Below are positions 18,001-26,096 of a DNA stretch of 36,969 nucleotides, one piece after another (within the stretch, counting starts at the first letter, position 1; each line of letters opens with the position of its first letter). The notes below the pieces were generated by a model, which was not told the origin of the DNA, ran no database searches, and saw only the letters and a list, made by a program, of their open reading frames with translations. The translations under genes and the position numbers were made by a program. Source of the DNA: an uncultured Pseudoflavonifractor sp. (GTDB lineage Bacteria > Bacillota > Clostridia > Oscillospirales > Oscillospiraceae); NCBI GenBank assembly GCA_947644625.1, contig CANRZY010000008.1:1-36969 (forward strand), written 5' to 3'.

Positions 18001-21000
18001 CGGGGCGACAACAGCCGTACCACTGGCAGCACCGGTGAACAAGGGGAGATCAACCAGGCTATCCATGACGCCGGAGGCGTGGTAGGTTTCAACTATTTTG
18101 GGGAGGGAGCGCTTACTACCGGGCATAACAATGGCTGGCTTATGTACGGCTCCGAGACCGCTTCCCATGTCAACAGCCGGGGGATCTACAATATCAAGGG
18201 AAGTCAGGCGCTGAACAGCAAAAAGCGGCTGACCTCCTACGACAAGAGCGCGGTGGGTTGGGGCGCAACCGCCAGCGACGCCTGGTGGCGAACCATCCGG
18301 TATGACTACAATGCGGGCGAATACATCTGGACGGGCTTTGACTACATTGGCGAGCCTACGCCCAACAACGGTACAGGCTCTGGCTGGGCCAACGGCGCGG
18401 ACTCTCCCAAGAACTCCTTCTTTGGGGCCATCGACACCAACGGCCTGCCCAAGGACAACTACTGGCTGTACCGCTCCATGTGGAACGACAAGTACCATAC
18501 CCTTCATATCCTGCCCACCTGGGATAGGGAGGACCTGGTGTTGGACAGCAGCGGAAGGGTGGAGGTGGTAGTCTATACCGACGCCCCCATGGTAAAGCTG
18601 TATCTGAACGATACAGAGGTGGGGACGGCGACCTCCACCACCACGACCACTCCGGCCGGACATATCTACCGTACCTTTACAGGGGGTACGGGGACCTTTG
18701 TCCAAAAGAGCGGCCACCAGTCCCTTTACGCGACGTTTAACGTGACCTATGCTGCGGGGACCCTGCGGGCGGAAGCCTGTGATGAAAGCGGGAATCCCCT
18801 GAGCTGGATCACCCAGGGGCGCGGGGAGGTAAAAACCACCTCGGGCGCTTCCAAGCTGGTAGTGACCGCAGACCGGCTTGAGATCAAGAACGACGGCAGG
18901 GATCTGAGCTATATTACCATTGACGTAACAGATCAAAGCGGGGAGATCGTCAATGGGGCTGAGCCTTCTATCAAGGTCAGTGTTTCCGGAGACGGCAGGC
19001 TTATGGGGCTGGACAACGGCGTACAGCCGGACCATACCTCCTACCTTTCCGATACGAGAAAGGCGGGCGCAGGGCAGCTGGTGGCTATCGTTCAGTCTAC
19101 CAAAACGGAAGGGGCCTTTACCGTTACCGCCACCTCCGATGGGCTTTCCTCGGGCAGCGTTACTGTGCAGACCAGCGGCGTGGACCACTCCACCGGTGGA
19201 GACGTTCCTGTAAGCTATGACATTTCCAAGACGATCTATGTCCAGCTCAATACCGCGCCCAGCCTTCCCGATACTCTGACGTTGACGCTGGGGAACGGGA
19301 GCAAGGAGACAAAGGCCGTGACCTGGGGCAGCTATGATCCGGCCCTGCTGGGGACGGTAGGCAGTCAGTTCTCTATTACCGGGACCATTGCGGATTACGG
19401 TATCTCTGTAAGCATTGGCATTGTGGTGCTGGATGAGGTGGCGGCGTTGTTGAACTATTCCACCGCTGTCCGGGTAGGAGAGGAGCCCATCCTTCCGTCC
19501 AGCCGTCCAGCCGTTATGGCTGACGGTACGGTAGTAACGGCCCAGTTCCCTGTAAGCTGGGATGTGCCTGAAGCCAGCGCGTATAACAAGGCGGGGACTG
19601 TTACCGTCACCGGCACGGCGGAGGCTTTTGGAAAGGAATATACCGTTACCGCTGTGGTTCGGGTGACCAAGGGCGAAGTAGCGGAGGGCGGCAACGTAAT
19701 GAACGCCGTTTCTGTTCAGCCCAACGGCTTTACCATTGACGGGGTGGACAATGCCGGAAACCGGGCGGTACTGGACGGACTTCGGGACGGAGATACAGCC
19801 GTTGCCGCCTGGACAGGAAACGGCAGTATGCAGCTGCGGTATGATACCCAGCAGAACTTCTACCGGATCAAGCTGACCTATGCCGGCGCGGCTCCCGCAA
19901 GCGGCGTGTCCCTTACCCTGGAGAACGGCCCGGTCACTGTGCGGCCCCAGGTTTCTGGCAATACCGCTGTCTATGAGTTAGGCGATATCCATGCTTCGGA
20001 ATTTGTGACCATTGCCATTGACGGCGACGCCGCCCTGTCCGAGGTAGAGCTGATCACGGGCACGCCTGTGTTTGTAGTGGGAAGTACCGCCGAGCTAGAC
20101 GATGTGAAGGTCAACGGAGAGAGCGCATCCGCCGAGCAGTTGGCAGCAAAGCTGATCAAGACCACTGCATTGATGGGCGTTGTGAACCCGGTGAGCAGAT
20201 TCAACGTAGCCTGCACTATTCTCCCTGAGAACAACGACAGCCAGATCATCATTGTTACCGAGGCGGAAGACCATAACAGCCGGGCGGTATATACCGTGCA
20301 GCTGGACGCCCCGGAGGAGATAGAACCGGACGATGATTCCAGGGATTACCCTTATACCAAGACGACCGCCACCGCGCCCAGTAACTATAATGGTTCGGGA
20401 GATGAAGGGCCTGCCTCCAACGCGGTGGATGGAAATGCAAATACTTATTGGCATAGTAACTGGGCCGCTGACAGTTCCGATAACCCCAACGATCTGACTC
20501 AAAAGCCGGATAAGCGGTATATTCAGCTCAATTTGCAGGAGAATGCTGAGCTAATAGCTCTTCGCTATAAGCCGCGGCCCACCGTAGCCAACGGTATTGT
20601 GACAAAGTACCGGGTGGAGGTCAGCACAGACGGGACCACTTACACCACTGTAGCGGAGGGAGACTGGGCTCACGACACGGCCTGGAAGGTGGCTATGTTT
20701 GATTCCGCCGTTACCGCCAAGTATGTCCGTCTTTACGGTGTAGAAACCAGGGGCGGAGGGGGAGATACGCCGAATAAATTTATGTCCTGCGCCGAGCTGC
20801 GGGTGGTCATGGCTGCTGAGGACAAGATCGACCTGTCCCAGGCCGTTATCACGGTGGAGCCCAAGGAGTTCCTGTGGAAGAACGTAGAGATCCGGCCCGG
20901 CTCGGGCAGCGAGGCCGACCAGGGCACAAAGGTCACCGTCACCCTCTTCGGCGAGGAACTGGTACGGACGGTGGACTACGTTCTGGATTACGACAACAAC

Positions 21001-24000
21001 GTGGAGCCCGGCACCGCCTATATCTATGCCAAGGCTCTGAAGGACAGCGACAAATATAAGGGCGCGGCGGCTACCACCTTTACCATCAGCAAGACGGACG
21101 CCAAGATCACCTCCTTCGAGCCTATGACCGTCCGGGCCCAGGCGGGCGTGGCTCCCACACTGCCCTCCACGGCATGGGCCTGTATGGACGATCAGCACCA
21201 CCTGGAGGTAAACGTGACCTGGGACGCGGAGCCTGTGGGCTATCCTGCCAATTACTACATCTTCCCCCAGGCCCATGAGTATATCCTGAAGGGCCATATT
21301 GAGGAGACCGATCTGCTTAGCGATCCAACCCTTCAACCCCAGCTTCGGGTAAAGATGGGCTGGTCGGAGTCGGTGGATGGGATCTCCCTGGTCACCGGCG
21401 TGGGTGTGGTTCCCTCTCTGCCGGGAACGGTGACGGTCCAGTTTGACGACGGCACCAGCGGGGAGCGGACAGTCTCCTGGAATCTGGACGGCGTGGACTT
21501 TTCCGCACCGGGAATCGTAGAGATTACGGGCGCTGTGACCGGGATCGACCGGGTCCAGGCTAAGGCCAGCGTCCGGGTGGCCGAGGTAACAGAGAACCAT
21601 ACCAATATCGCGCTCAACCAGAATTCCGGAAGCAATGTATTCCCTATGGCCCTGGGATTTGTCAGCGCGGGCAACAACAATCCCTACCAGGCGATCAAGG
21701 GGAACACGGGGACCAGTACCGATGCCGGGGACCGGTGGAGCGATTGGGAAAGAAGCGTTTACCATACCAATCCTAAGGCGTGGATGGGCGTAGCCTTTGA
21801 AACCACCACGGCCAATGTGGGCCGGGGACAGAATACAGTCCTTACCCTGAAGCCTCACATGGTCAACCGGGTAAAGGTTATGTTTATAGATGAAAACGGG
21901 AATGGAGCCGGAGCCGTTACCTATCCAGACGACTATGAGATCCAGTATTATACCGGCCCGGTGGAAAATCTGACCTTTGATACCCGGATGACAACACAAA
22001 GCAACAGCGCCATTGGAAATGGTATGGTCCGGGCCTGGACAGGCAGCCCGCTAAAGGAAGACGCCAATTGGACCACCGTAAGTTACATTGGCAGCAAGCC
22101 CGCAGTCCCCGGCAGTAACGGTCAAATGCTGGAGCTGGAGTTCGCACCGGTGGATACCGCCATTATCCGGGTTCTGTGTACGCCCAAGAGCGGCAAGTGG
22201 TCTGGTATTGCGGCGCTGGAAGTGTATGATATGTCTGTCACTGCCAACTCCACCTTCACCGTCAGTTCTGTGACCCTGGGCGGAGTGGAGAAGCTCGGCG
22301 AGTTTGACGCCAATAAGGTGCTGAACGTGCGCCTTGCCCAGGGGGAGGACATCCCCAAGCTGGCCGTCACCGCAGACAACAACGCCAGGGTATCCTTGGT
22401 CCAGTCTGCCCGGGTGCCCGGAATGCCGGAGGCGGGTGCGGCCTGGGCTGCCGCCACCGTCACTTCGGAGGACGGAAGCAAGGTGGAGACCTACACGGTG
22501 AAGTTTACCCGGGAGGGGGCCCCTGAGGGGTACTATATCGAGATAGACGCTCCCGACGGGGAGAAAGATAAGATCACCCTGACTCCCAACGGCGGAGACG
22601 TAGGCACCGAGATCACCGTCTCCGTTCCCGATGGCTATGCCCTCAGCGACGCCTGGGTGGTCATTGAGGACGGCGACAGGGAGGGGGAGCACGTCCACGT
22701 GGAGAACGGGAGGTTCATCATGCCCGTGGGCAACGTGCGCTTCAGCGCCCGGGTCATGCCTATCCCCTATACCATTACCTATGATCTGGACGGCGGAAGG
22801 GTGGAGGGACACAATACCACCAGCTACACTGTGGAGACCCCGTCCTTTACGCTGCGAAATCCCAGCAAGACAGGGTATACCTTTGCCGGTTGGACAGGTA
22901 CGGACCTGACGGAACCCACCATGACGGTGACCATCGCCCAGGGCTCTACAGGAGACCGGGAATACCGGGCCTTGTGGAGCGAGAACGGGACCATTGTGGA
23001 TCCTCCTGACCCCATAGACCCTGTGGATCCTGTCAGGCCTGGTGGCAGCGGAAGCTCCTCCAACACCACCACAAGAACCGACGAAGACGGCAACAAGATC
23101 GTGACCACCGAGGATCTCCGAACGGGGAAGGTGACGGTGACCACTACCGCACCCGACGGTACGGTGACTCAGGTCATTACCACCGCCGACGGCAAGCAGA
23201 CGGCCACCGCCAAGCTGCCCAGCGGCAGTACCGGAACGGTGGAGCTGGCCATGCCCAAGCTGAAGCCGGAGGGAGAGCCTAAGATCACGGTGAATGCCGG
23301 AAAGGGGAAGGACCTCTCCGTTATCATCCCCATTGAAGGGGGCGAGACGGTGGTAGCCGTCCGGATCAACGGGGACGGTACTGAGACGGTGGTTCCGCTG
23401 TCCTTCGTGGACGAGAGAGGCCTCTGGGTGAAGACAGAGGGGACCCAGACCTTCAGGATCATGGACAATAAGAAAGAGTTTGTCGACGTATCCCCGAACC
23501 ACTGGGCGTCCAAAGCGGTGGACTTTGTCTCCAGCCGGGAGCTCTTCAACGGCATGGGCAGCACCGAGACCTTCGTGCCTGAGGGGGTTATGGACCGGGC
23601 CATGCTGACCACCGTGCTGTGGCGTATGGCGGAAAAACCGGAGAGCAGCTTAAAGACTGTATTTGAGGATGTGCAAAAGGGCTCTTGGTATGAGGAGGCG
23701 GTACGCTGGGGCGTAGAGACGGGAATCGTGAAGGGAACGGACTACGGCTTTGAGCCGGAGACCCCCGTTACCCGGGAAACTCTGGCGGTCATGCTCTACC
23801 GCTGCATGGGCTCCCCGGCAATGGATTCCGTGATCCCGGAGGAGATGGACTTTGTGGACGCCGATCAGATCTCCGACTGGGCCTCCAAGGCCATGATATG
23901 GGCGGTGGAAGTGGGGATCCTGAAGGGCCGGGACGGAGGATACCTGGCGCCTCAGGCCATTGCCTCCCGAGCCGAGGTCGCCATTATGATACAGAGGTAT

Positions 24001-24015
24001 ATCAAGCTTTTGTAA
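12070..24015 (+). CDS. Giant secreted GH84-GH2 glycosidase with CBM32-like modules and SLH anchor
   Basis: At 3981 aa this is the largest gene here. In order: signal peptide (1-29, ending GALA); Glu/Pro heptapeptide linker (62-131); GH20b-like domain (about 160-305); GH84 beta-N-acetylglucosaminidase core from FRGFIEGYYGNPW (about 311) with the catalytic pair D431-D432 in VLADD; CBM32-like modules (about 815-945, 960-1097, 1220-1372). After a GGGQAPSTPETVP linker comes a full GH2 beta-galactosidase (about 1518-2265): acid/base E1945 in SICNEVQEG, nucleophile E2029 in YGSETASHVNSRG, and EYIWTGFDYIGEPTP. Ig-like Big_4 domains, another CBM32 (about 2760-2915), an InlB/Flg_new-type repeat (about 3575) and three SLH repeats (about 3804-3981) complete it. 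It should sit on the cell wall and strip GlcNAc and Gal from host glycans such as mucin; the exact substrate is inferred. Confidence 0.93.
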   Translation: MRKRMRQGISSLLCLAMALGMLVPVGALASEEEALPSTDQLEEGWNGNQEPDTAEGEETPTETEEPPAETEEPPVETEEPPAETEEPPAETEEPPVETEESPAETEEPPAETEEPPVETEEPPAETEEPPAENQDPGELPDGELLEEDPFAALLSLRAATDEYEIYPTPHSIRYVEGDSNAIVLPATLNVVYEDGIDQYTRDRAEEAFDQVGVTLDEAGGEGTLKLRVGVKDSGGAVDTYFASHPAEVTGLYDKYDAYQLIINADGVAVLGKDTDAAFYGLTTVKEILVQVEPSDPTVRMLTVEDYADVEFRGFIEGYYGNPWTVEDRAALMEFGGEIKMNIYFYAPKDDPKHSSKWRELYTQEELETKIRPLAEAGNRSKCYYGYALHPFWAEGINYSDDAVYAQDLNVLKAKFEQAMSVGVRQIAVLADDRGLPGVGVMRSYVRLMTDLTNWVSSPEMQAKYPGLKTSIPFCPNDYMGNGSSEQIKTLTANLPASVPVIMTGGTIWGQVSHSFLNTYRQNTNSGTFMWVNWPCSDKSKGSLTMGAHDIVLHNDLTQEDISTLRGIMLNPMQQSEPSKAAIFQNADYAWNIWNGADHQERKDNVWNDCFKYVDHNNGIETPESAALRELSKHMIHQNGSVGWHEDYPESKELKPLLSQFLEKLSAGTLTVNDIDALRPEFETLHDAAALYKAKTTGNTRILGQRKDGGYVDAQEQMAPWLDYWEEFSQANLDLLDALRLILENSDGSADSEIVTKYLLGQGQLAAAQSHKFLYMDHDEYAIAGGMHIVPFTNKLMAEVSEKAKTIIDPTVLIETIITNRSDTPAGGLQAMRDGDPATEAVFKNPNSIAVGTYVGVQYNRPISIESVRFEVGTAGNANDTFNDSKLQYMDENGQWTDISGAAFTHGDLALEAEGLALTAKGVRAIATSERTGTWFGVKEIYINGKSGPMEGEETAEFGKLNGTVIKSSRWEVYEGPESNLLDGDDNTVVWYKETGTDKDVSLVGDYIGLDLGKVKSVGRVRFVVGGGNGDKWSGFKLQYSTDNSTWTDVKTYTGVAQGRDVVEEELGGVEARYVRLVNTVQVNKWVKFSEISVWADATSAILYQSEVVKKLVSPLGELAEDKAALSADNVALRPGEFVGIALPRIRQIVDIVADYTAAPGVVLELGMSESEMEEVRLNGRTPYSGYARYIRLRNAGSTVVAFRLNELSVESEEILGVRVESATIGGAGNGEDARKKGNIGNWFDGNVETTAKLCAAQVAGQDVVIDLGQKREVKNLRLVVRDTQMDYPRQAKVQISMDAAGPWTDVITVNTPGDADTSAVNAGWLDVPGYPNYMGQYGELPQAQEARYLRIVYTGDFGDRWLELNEIIINDGEYVRASNDPTFETDPIEIRGNGPDRLVDGDYTTGFQPDMAGKTSGYLSYRLSDNTNIGQINVIQNAANISNATVSIRTGKDEWHELDAKLTQGLTRLDIPEEYENVFEIKLSWGNVTPTFYEFITIPREKAEESGGGQAPSTPETVPVNNYSGSDCTILFDENWKFNYGDANGAQEKIYNDGAWRTIDLPHDYSIELDYTSAGEAESGYLLGGVGWYRKSFTVSPYWEDKVVTIDFGGVYMDSEVYLNGTKLGEHHYGYTPFSFVLPSDLLDYSGENVIAVRCDNPVPSSRWYSGSGIYRSVHLTVSDPVHVARYGTKVETTNSGSVTVKTNVENSGSAAANVTVKQEIFKLNGTTFEKEGAAVATDTSSATNVSGKGTGTVTQSLTVSSPALWNSWDQGTPNLYVLVTSVMVGSQVVDTYETEFGFREINFDVNVGFQLNGKNVKLKGVCQHHDQGALGSEAWYRALERQVEILMDMGVNSIRVTHNPAADELIEICNRKGMLLIDEIFDGWARPKNGNSGDFSRWFNRTLGAGNALVGGESSMKWQQFVTETVINRDKNAPCMIMYSICNEVQEGSGTDGNYATYAREIIGWIQAIDRTRPVTRGDNSRTTGSTGEQGEINQAIHDAGGVVGFNYFGEGALTTGHNNGWLMYGSETASHVNSRGIYNIKGSQALNSKKRLTSYDKSAVGWGATASDAWWRTIRYDYNAGEYIWTGFDYIGEPTPNNGTGSGWANGADSPKNSFFGAIDTNGLPKDNYWLYRSMWNDKYHTLHILPTWDREDLVLDSSGRVEVVVYTDAPMVKLYLNDTEVGTATSTTTTTPAGHIYRTFTGGTGTFVQKSGHQSLYATFNVTYAAGTLRAEACDESGNPLSWITQGRGEVKTTSGASKLVVTADRLEIKNDGRDLSYITIDVTDQSGEIVNGAEPSIKVSVSGDGRLMGLDNGVQPDHTSYLSDTRKAGAGQLVAIVQSTKTEGAFTVTATSDGLSSGSVTVQTSGVDHSTGGDVPVSYDISKTIYVQLNTAPSLPDTLTLTLGNGSKETKAVTWGSYDPALLGTVGSQFSITGTIADYGISVSIGIVVLDEVAALLNYSTAVRVGEEPILPSSRPAVMADGTVVTAQFPVSWDVPEASAYNKAGTVTVTGTAEAFGKEYTVTAVVRVTKGEVAEGGNVMNAVSVQPNGFTIDGVDNAGNRAVLDGLRDGDTAVAAWTGNGSMQLRYDTQQNFYRIKLTYAGAAPASGVSLTLENGPVTVRPQVSGNTAVYELGDIHASEFVTIAIDGDAALSEVELITGTPVFVVGSTAELDDVKVNGESASAEQLAAKLIKTTALMGVVNPVSRFNVACTILPENNDSQIIIVTEAEDHNSRAVYTVQLDAPEEIEPDDDSRDYPYTKTTATAPSNYNGSGDEGPASNAVDGNANTYWHSNWAADSSDNPNDLTQKPDKRYIQLNLQENAELIALRYKPRPTVANGIVTKYRVEVSTDGTTYTTVAEGDWAHDTAWKVAMFDSAVTAKYVRLYGVETRGGGGDTPNKFMSCAELRVVMAAEDKIDLSQAVITVEPKEFLWKNVEIRPGSGSEADQGTKVTVTLFGEELVRTVDYVLDYDNNVEPGTAYIYAKALKDSDKYKGAAATTFTISKTDAKITSFEPMTVRAQAGVAPTLPSTAWACMDDQHHLEVNVTWDAEPVGYPANYYIFPQAHEYILKGHIEETDLLSDPTLQPQLRVKMGWSESVDGISLVTGVGVVPSLPGTVTVQFDDGTSGERTVSWNLDGVDFSAPGIVEITGAVTGIDRVQAKASVRVAEVTENHTNIALNQNSGSNVFPMALGFVSAGNNNPYQAIKGNTGTSTDAGDRWSDWERSVYHTNPKAWMGVAFETTTANVGRGQNTVLTLKPHMVNRVKVMFIDENGNGAGAVTYPDDYEIQYYTGPVENLTFDTRMTTQSNSAIGNGMVRAWTGSPLKEDANWTTVSYIGSKPAVPGSNGQMLELEFAPVDTAIIRVLCTPKSGKWSGIAALEVYDMSVTANSTFTVSSVTLGGVEKLGEFDANKVLNVRLAQGEDIPKLAVTADNNARVSLVQSARVPGMPEAGAAWAAATVTSEDGSKVETYTVKFTREGAPEGYYIEIDAPDGEKDKITLTPNGGDVGTEITVSVPDGYALSDAWVVIEDGDREGEHVHVENGRFIMPVGNVRFSARVMPIPYTITYDLDGGRVEGHNTTSYTVETPSFTLRNPSKTGYTFAGWTGTDLTEPTMTVTIAQGSTGDREYRALWSENGTIVDPPDPIDPVDPVRPGGSGSSSNTTTRTDEDGNKIVTTEDLRTGKVTVTTTAPDGTVTQVITTADGKQTATAKLPSGSTGTVELAMPKLKPEGEPKITVNAGKGKDLSVIIPIEGGETVVAVRINGDGTETVVPLSFVDERGLWVKTEGTQTFRIMDNKKEFVDVSPNHWASKAVDFVSSRELFNGMGSTETFVPEGVMDRAMLTTVLWRMAEKPESSLKTVFEDVQKGSWYEEAVRWGVETGIVKGTDYGFEPETPVTRETLAVMLYRCMGSPAMDSVIPEEMDFVDADQISDWASKAMIWAVEVGILKGRDGGYLAPQAIASRAEVAIMIQRYIKLL
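12253..12462 (+). repeat. Ten tandem 21-bp repeats (heptapeptide ETEEPPA/V)
   Basis: Ten in-frame 21-bp units encode ETEEPP plus A or V (one has S for P). The last residue follows A-V-A three times and then A, so a 63-bp higher-order unit is visible. It makes an acidic, proline-rich spacer between the signal peptide and the catalytic part. Confidence 0.95.
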
Positions 24016-24028
24016 AAAAGAAAACGGA

Positions 24029-24070
24029 GGGCCTGCTGCAAAATCACAATTTTGCAGCAGGCCCTTTCCT
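24029..24070 (+). terminator. Terminator of the giant gene
   Basis: GGGCCTGCTGCAAAAT (24029-24044) pairs perfectly with ATTTTGCAGCAGGCCC (24049-24064) around a CACA loop, followed by TTTCCTT. Confidence 0.9.
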
Positions 24071-24160
24071 TATAGCTTAAGCAAATACCAGGACCCTTTC
24101 TGGGGAAGCGGGGGAACGCATCCCTGCTTTTACAAACTGTTCATAAATTTTCCGGGGCCA

Positions 24161-24193
24161 TTTCAGACCAATTTCAGCTTTCACTTGTATACT
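24161..24193 (+). promoter_or_regulatory. OmpR-type direct repeats and -10 box before the efflux operon
   Basis: TTTCAG occurs at 24161-24166 and 24172-24177, 11 bp apart, one helical turn, as for sites of OmpR/PhoB-family response regulators. A -10 box TATACT (24188-24193) follows, and no good -35 is present (AGACCA at 24165-24170), so activation would replace it. The leader would be about 27 nt, with GAGGAGG at 24211-24217 ahead of the ATG at 24227. No two-component genes lie in the window. Confidence 0.55.
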
Positions 24194-24226
24194 TCCCCTT
24201 GACTTGAACCGAGGAGGCATACGGGT

Positions 24227-26080
24227 ATGAGCCTTTTGACGAGCAGGGCAAAAACAGGAACAGAGAAAGCGGAGACCAAATTGAAAAAGAAAGGGAAGCT
24301 TTTCCGGCGGGTGGTTACCCTGACTCTGGCAGGCGGGATCCTGTGCGGAGCGGGCTTTGGGGTAAAGGCCCTGTTTTTTACCGAGGAGGAACGCCTGGCG
24401 CTTACGGGAATGACCAGCTATGGCTCTCTCTCTACCACCATTGAGGGTACCGGCGTCACCATGCCGGCAGACAGCTTTTCGGTGACTGCCGCCTCTTCAG
24501 AGGGAAAGATCACCGGGGTCTATGTGACGGCCGGGGAGACGGTGACGGCGGGGCAGCTTCTCTACACCCAGGATGATAGCGAGCTGGACGACCAGCTCGA
24601 CGAATATCAAAAGCAGATCGACGACCTTTATGACCAGATCGGCAACTACAACGATCAGATCGACAATTACACCGAGCAGATCGGCGACCTGAAAGAGACC
24701 ATGGCCCAGCTTACCGTTACCGCCCCCTTTTCCGGGCGTGTTACCGGGATCCAGGCAGATGAGGGGGACCAGCTTCAAAAGGGGACGGGGCTGGCCACAC
24801 TGGTGGACGACAGCCAAATGACGCTGACGGAATATTTCAGCTACGCCTGGGAGGACCAGGTGTATATGGGAATGACCGCCGGGGTCTCCATCCCCAGTCT
24901 GATGAATACCTACTCCGGTACGGTGACCGGGATCAAGAAGGTGGAGCGGCTTACCACGGAGGGGACCCGGTGTTTTGCCGTTACCATCACCCTGGATAAC
25001 CCTGGGGCCCTCACCGAGGGAATGACGGGAGCGGCCTGGCTTTTGGCGAACAGCGGAGAAAAGCTCTATCCGGCGGTGGAGGGCAGCCTGGAGTATAAGA
25101 ACAGTAAGGCGATCACCGCCCAGGCGGCGGGAGAGCTGCTGACGGTCCATGTGGACGACTATGAGACGGTGACGGCGGGGCAGACCCTTTTCACCATTGA
25201 CGGTTCCGACTACGCCGACCAGGTGGAAAGCGCCGAAAAGGGGATCGACAACGCCCGAAAAAACATTTCCACCGCCCAGGACCGCATTGCATCCTATGCC
25301 CAGCGGATGGCGGAGGTGGAGGAGAAGCGGAGCGACTATAATGTGACCAGCGACATTGACGGCAAGGTCATCATGGTCAATGTCCGGGAAGGGGAGAAGC
25401 CCCGCAGCGGCATGACGGCGGTGTCGGTCTACAATCTGGACAGCATGGAGATCACCGCCAACATTGATGAGCTTGATATCGGCAGTATCCAAATGGGAAT
25501 GGAGGTCCGTATTGTCAAATCGGGGACTGACGGCGCCTCCTTTACCGGCCATGTCAGTGAGATCAGCTATGAGGCCACAAACTCCAACGGGGTAGCCTAC
25601 TTTCCCATCACCATCACGATCCCCGCAAACGGAGCGCTGTCGGCAGGAGTCAACGTCTCCTATTACATTAGCCAGGGGGACGCTGAGGAAGGAGTATTGG
25701 CCCCTCTGGAGGCCCTGAAGTCCTATGACGGAGGGACCTGTCTCTATGTAAAGGCGGAGGAAAGGCCGGACGGGGCCCTTACGTTGGAGGAAGGGGTGGT
25801 TCCCGACGGATTTTACGCCGTCCCCGTGGAGGTGGGCTCTACCAACAGCCAGTATGCCCGGATCCTTTCCGGGGTAGAGCGGGACGTGGAGGTCTTTACC
25901 CGTTACCGGCAGAAAGCCCCCTCTGGCGGCGACGCCACCAGCCGGGGAGAGGAGGAAGAATTCAGCTTTCCCGGCGGGGAATTCAGCGGCGGCTTTCCCA
26001 GTGGCGGAAACGGTATGCCAAGCTTCAGCGGCGGAGGAGGGGGAGGCGGCTTTCCCGGCGGTATGGGCGGAAGGCCCTGA
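24227..26080 (+). CDS. MacA/HlyD-type efflux adaptor protein
   Basis: The 617-aa protein has one N-terminal membrane anchor (about residues 27-48) and an outside part built like an HlyD/MacA adaptor. A lipoyl half is at about 80-115 (GKITGVYVTAGETVTAGQ), followed by a short Gln/Asp-rich coiled coil (about 118-165) and the second lipoyl half (TAPFSGRVTGI). A second lipoyl-coil-lipoyl set follows at about 300-390 (ELLTVHVDDYETVTAGQ, then DIDGKVIMVNVREG), so the unit seems duplicated. A beta-barrel domain comes next. The tail (about 580-617) is Gly/Phe/Pro-rich. It is first in an operon with a MacB-type ATPase and permease. The cargo, such as an antimicrobial peptide, is not visible. Confidence 0.87.
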   Translation: MSLLTSRAKTGTEKAETKLKKKGKLFRRVVTLTLAGGILCGAGFGVKALFFTEEERLALTGMTSYGSLSTTIEGTGVTMPADSFSVTAASSEGKITGVYVTAGETVTAGQLLYTQDDSELDDQLDEYQKQIDDLYDQIGNYNDQIDNYTEQIGDLKETMAQLTVTAPFSGRVTGIQADEGDQLQKGTGLATLVDDSQMTLTEYFSYAWEDQVYMGMTAGVSIPSLMNTYSGTVTGIKKVERLTTEGTRCFAVTITLDNPGALTEGMTGAAWLLANSGEKLYPAVEGSLEYKNSKAITAQAAGELLTVHVDDYETVTAGQTLFTIDGSDYADQVESAEKGIDNARKNISTAQDRIASYAQRMAEVEEKRSDYNVTSDIDGKVIMVNVREGEKPRSGMTAVSVYNLDSMEITANIDELDIGSIQMGMEVRIVKSGTDGASFTGHVSEISYEATNSNGVAYFPITITIPANGALSAGVNVSYYISQGDAEEGVLAPLEALKSYDGGTCLYVKAEERPDGALTLEEGVVPDGFYAVPVEVGSTNSQYARILSGVERDVEVFTRYRQKAPSGGDATSRGEEEEFSFPGGEFSGGFPSGGNGMPSFSGGGGGGGFPGGMGGRP

Positions 26081-26096
26081 GAAAAGGAGGATGACC

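Noticed and set aside
16981-19188. A 735-codon open frame on the minus strand inside the GH2 region
   Set aside because: The + strand carries intact GH2 active sites here. The opposite frame is open only because of GC-rich third positions.
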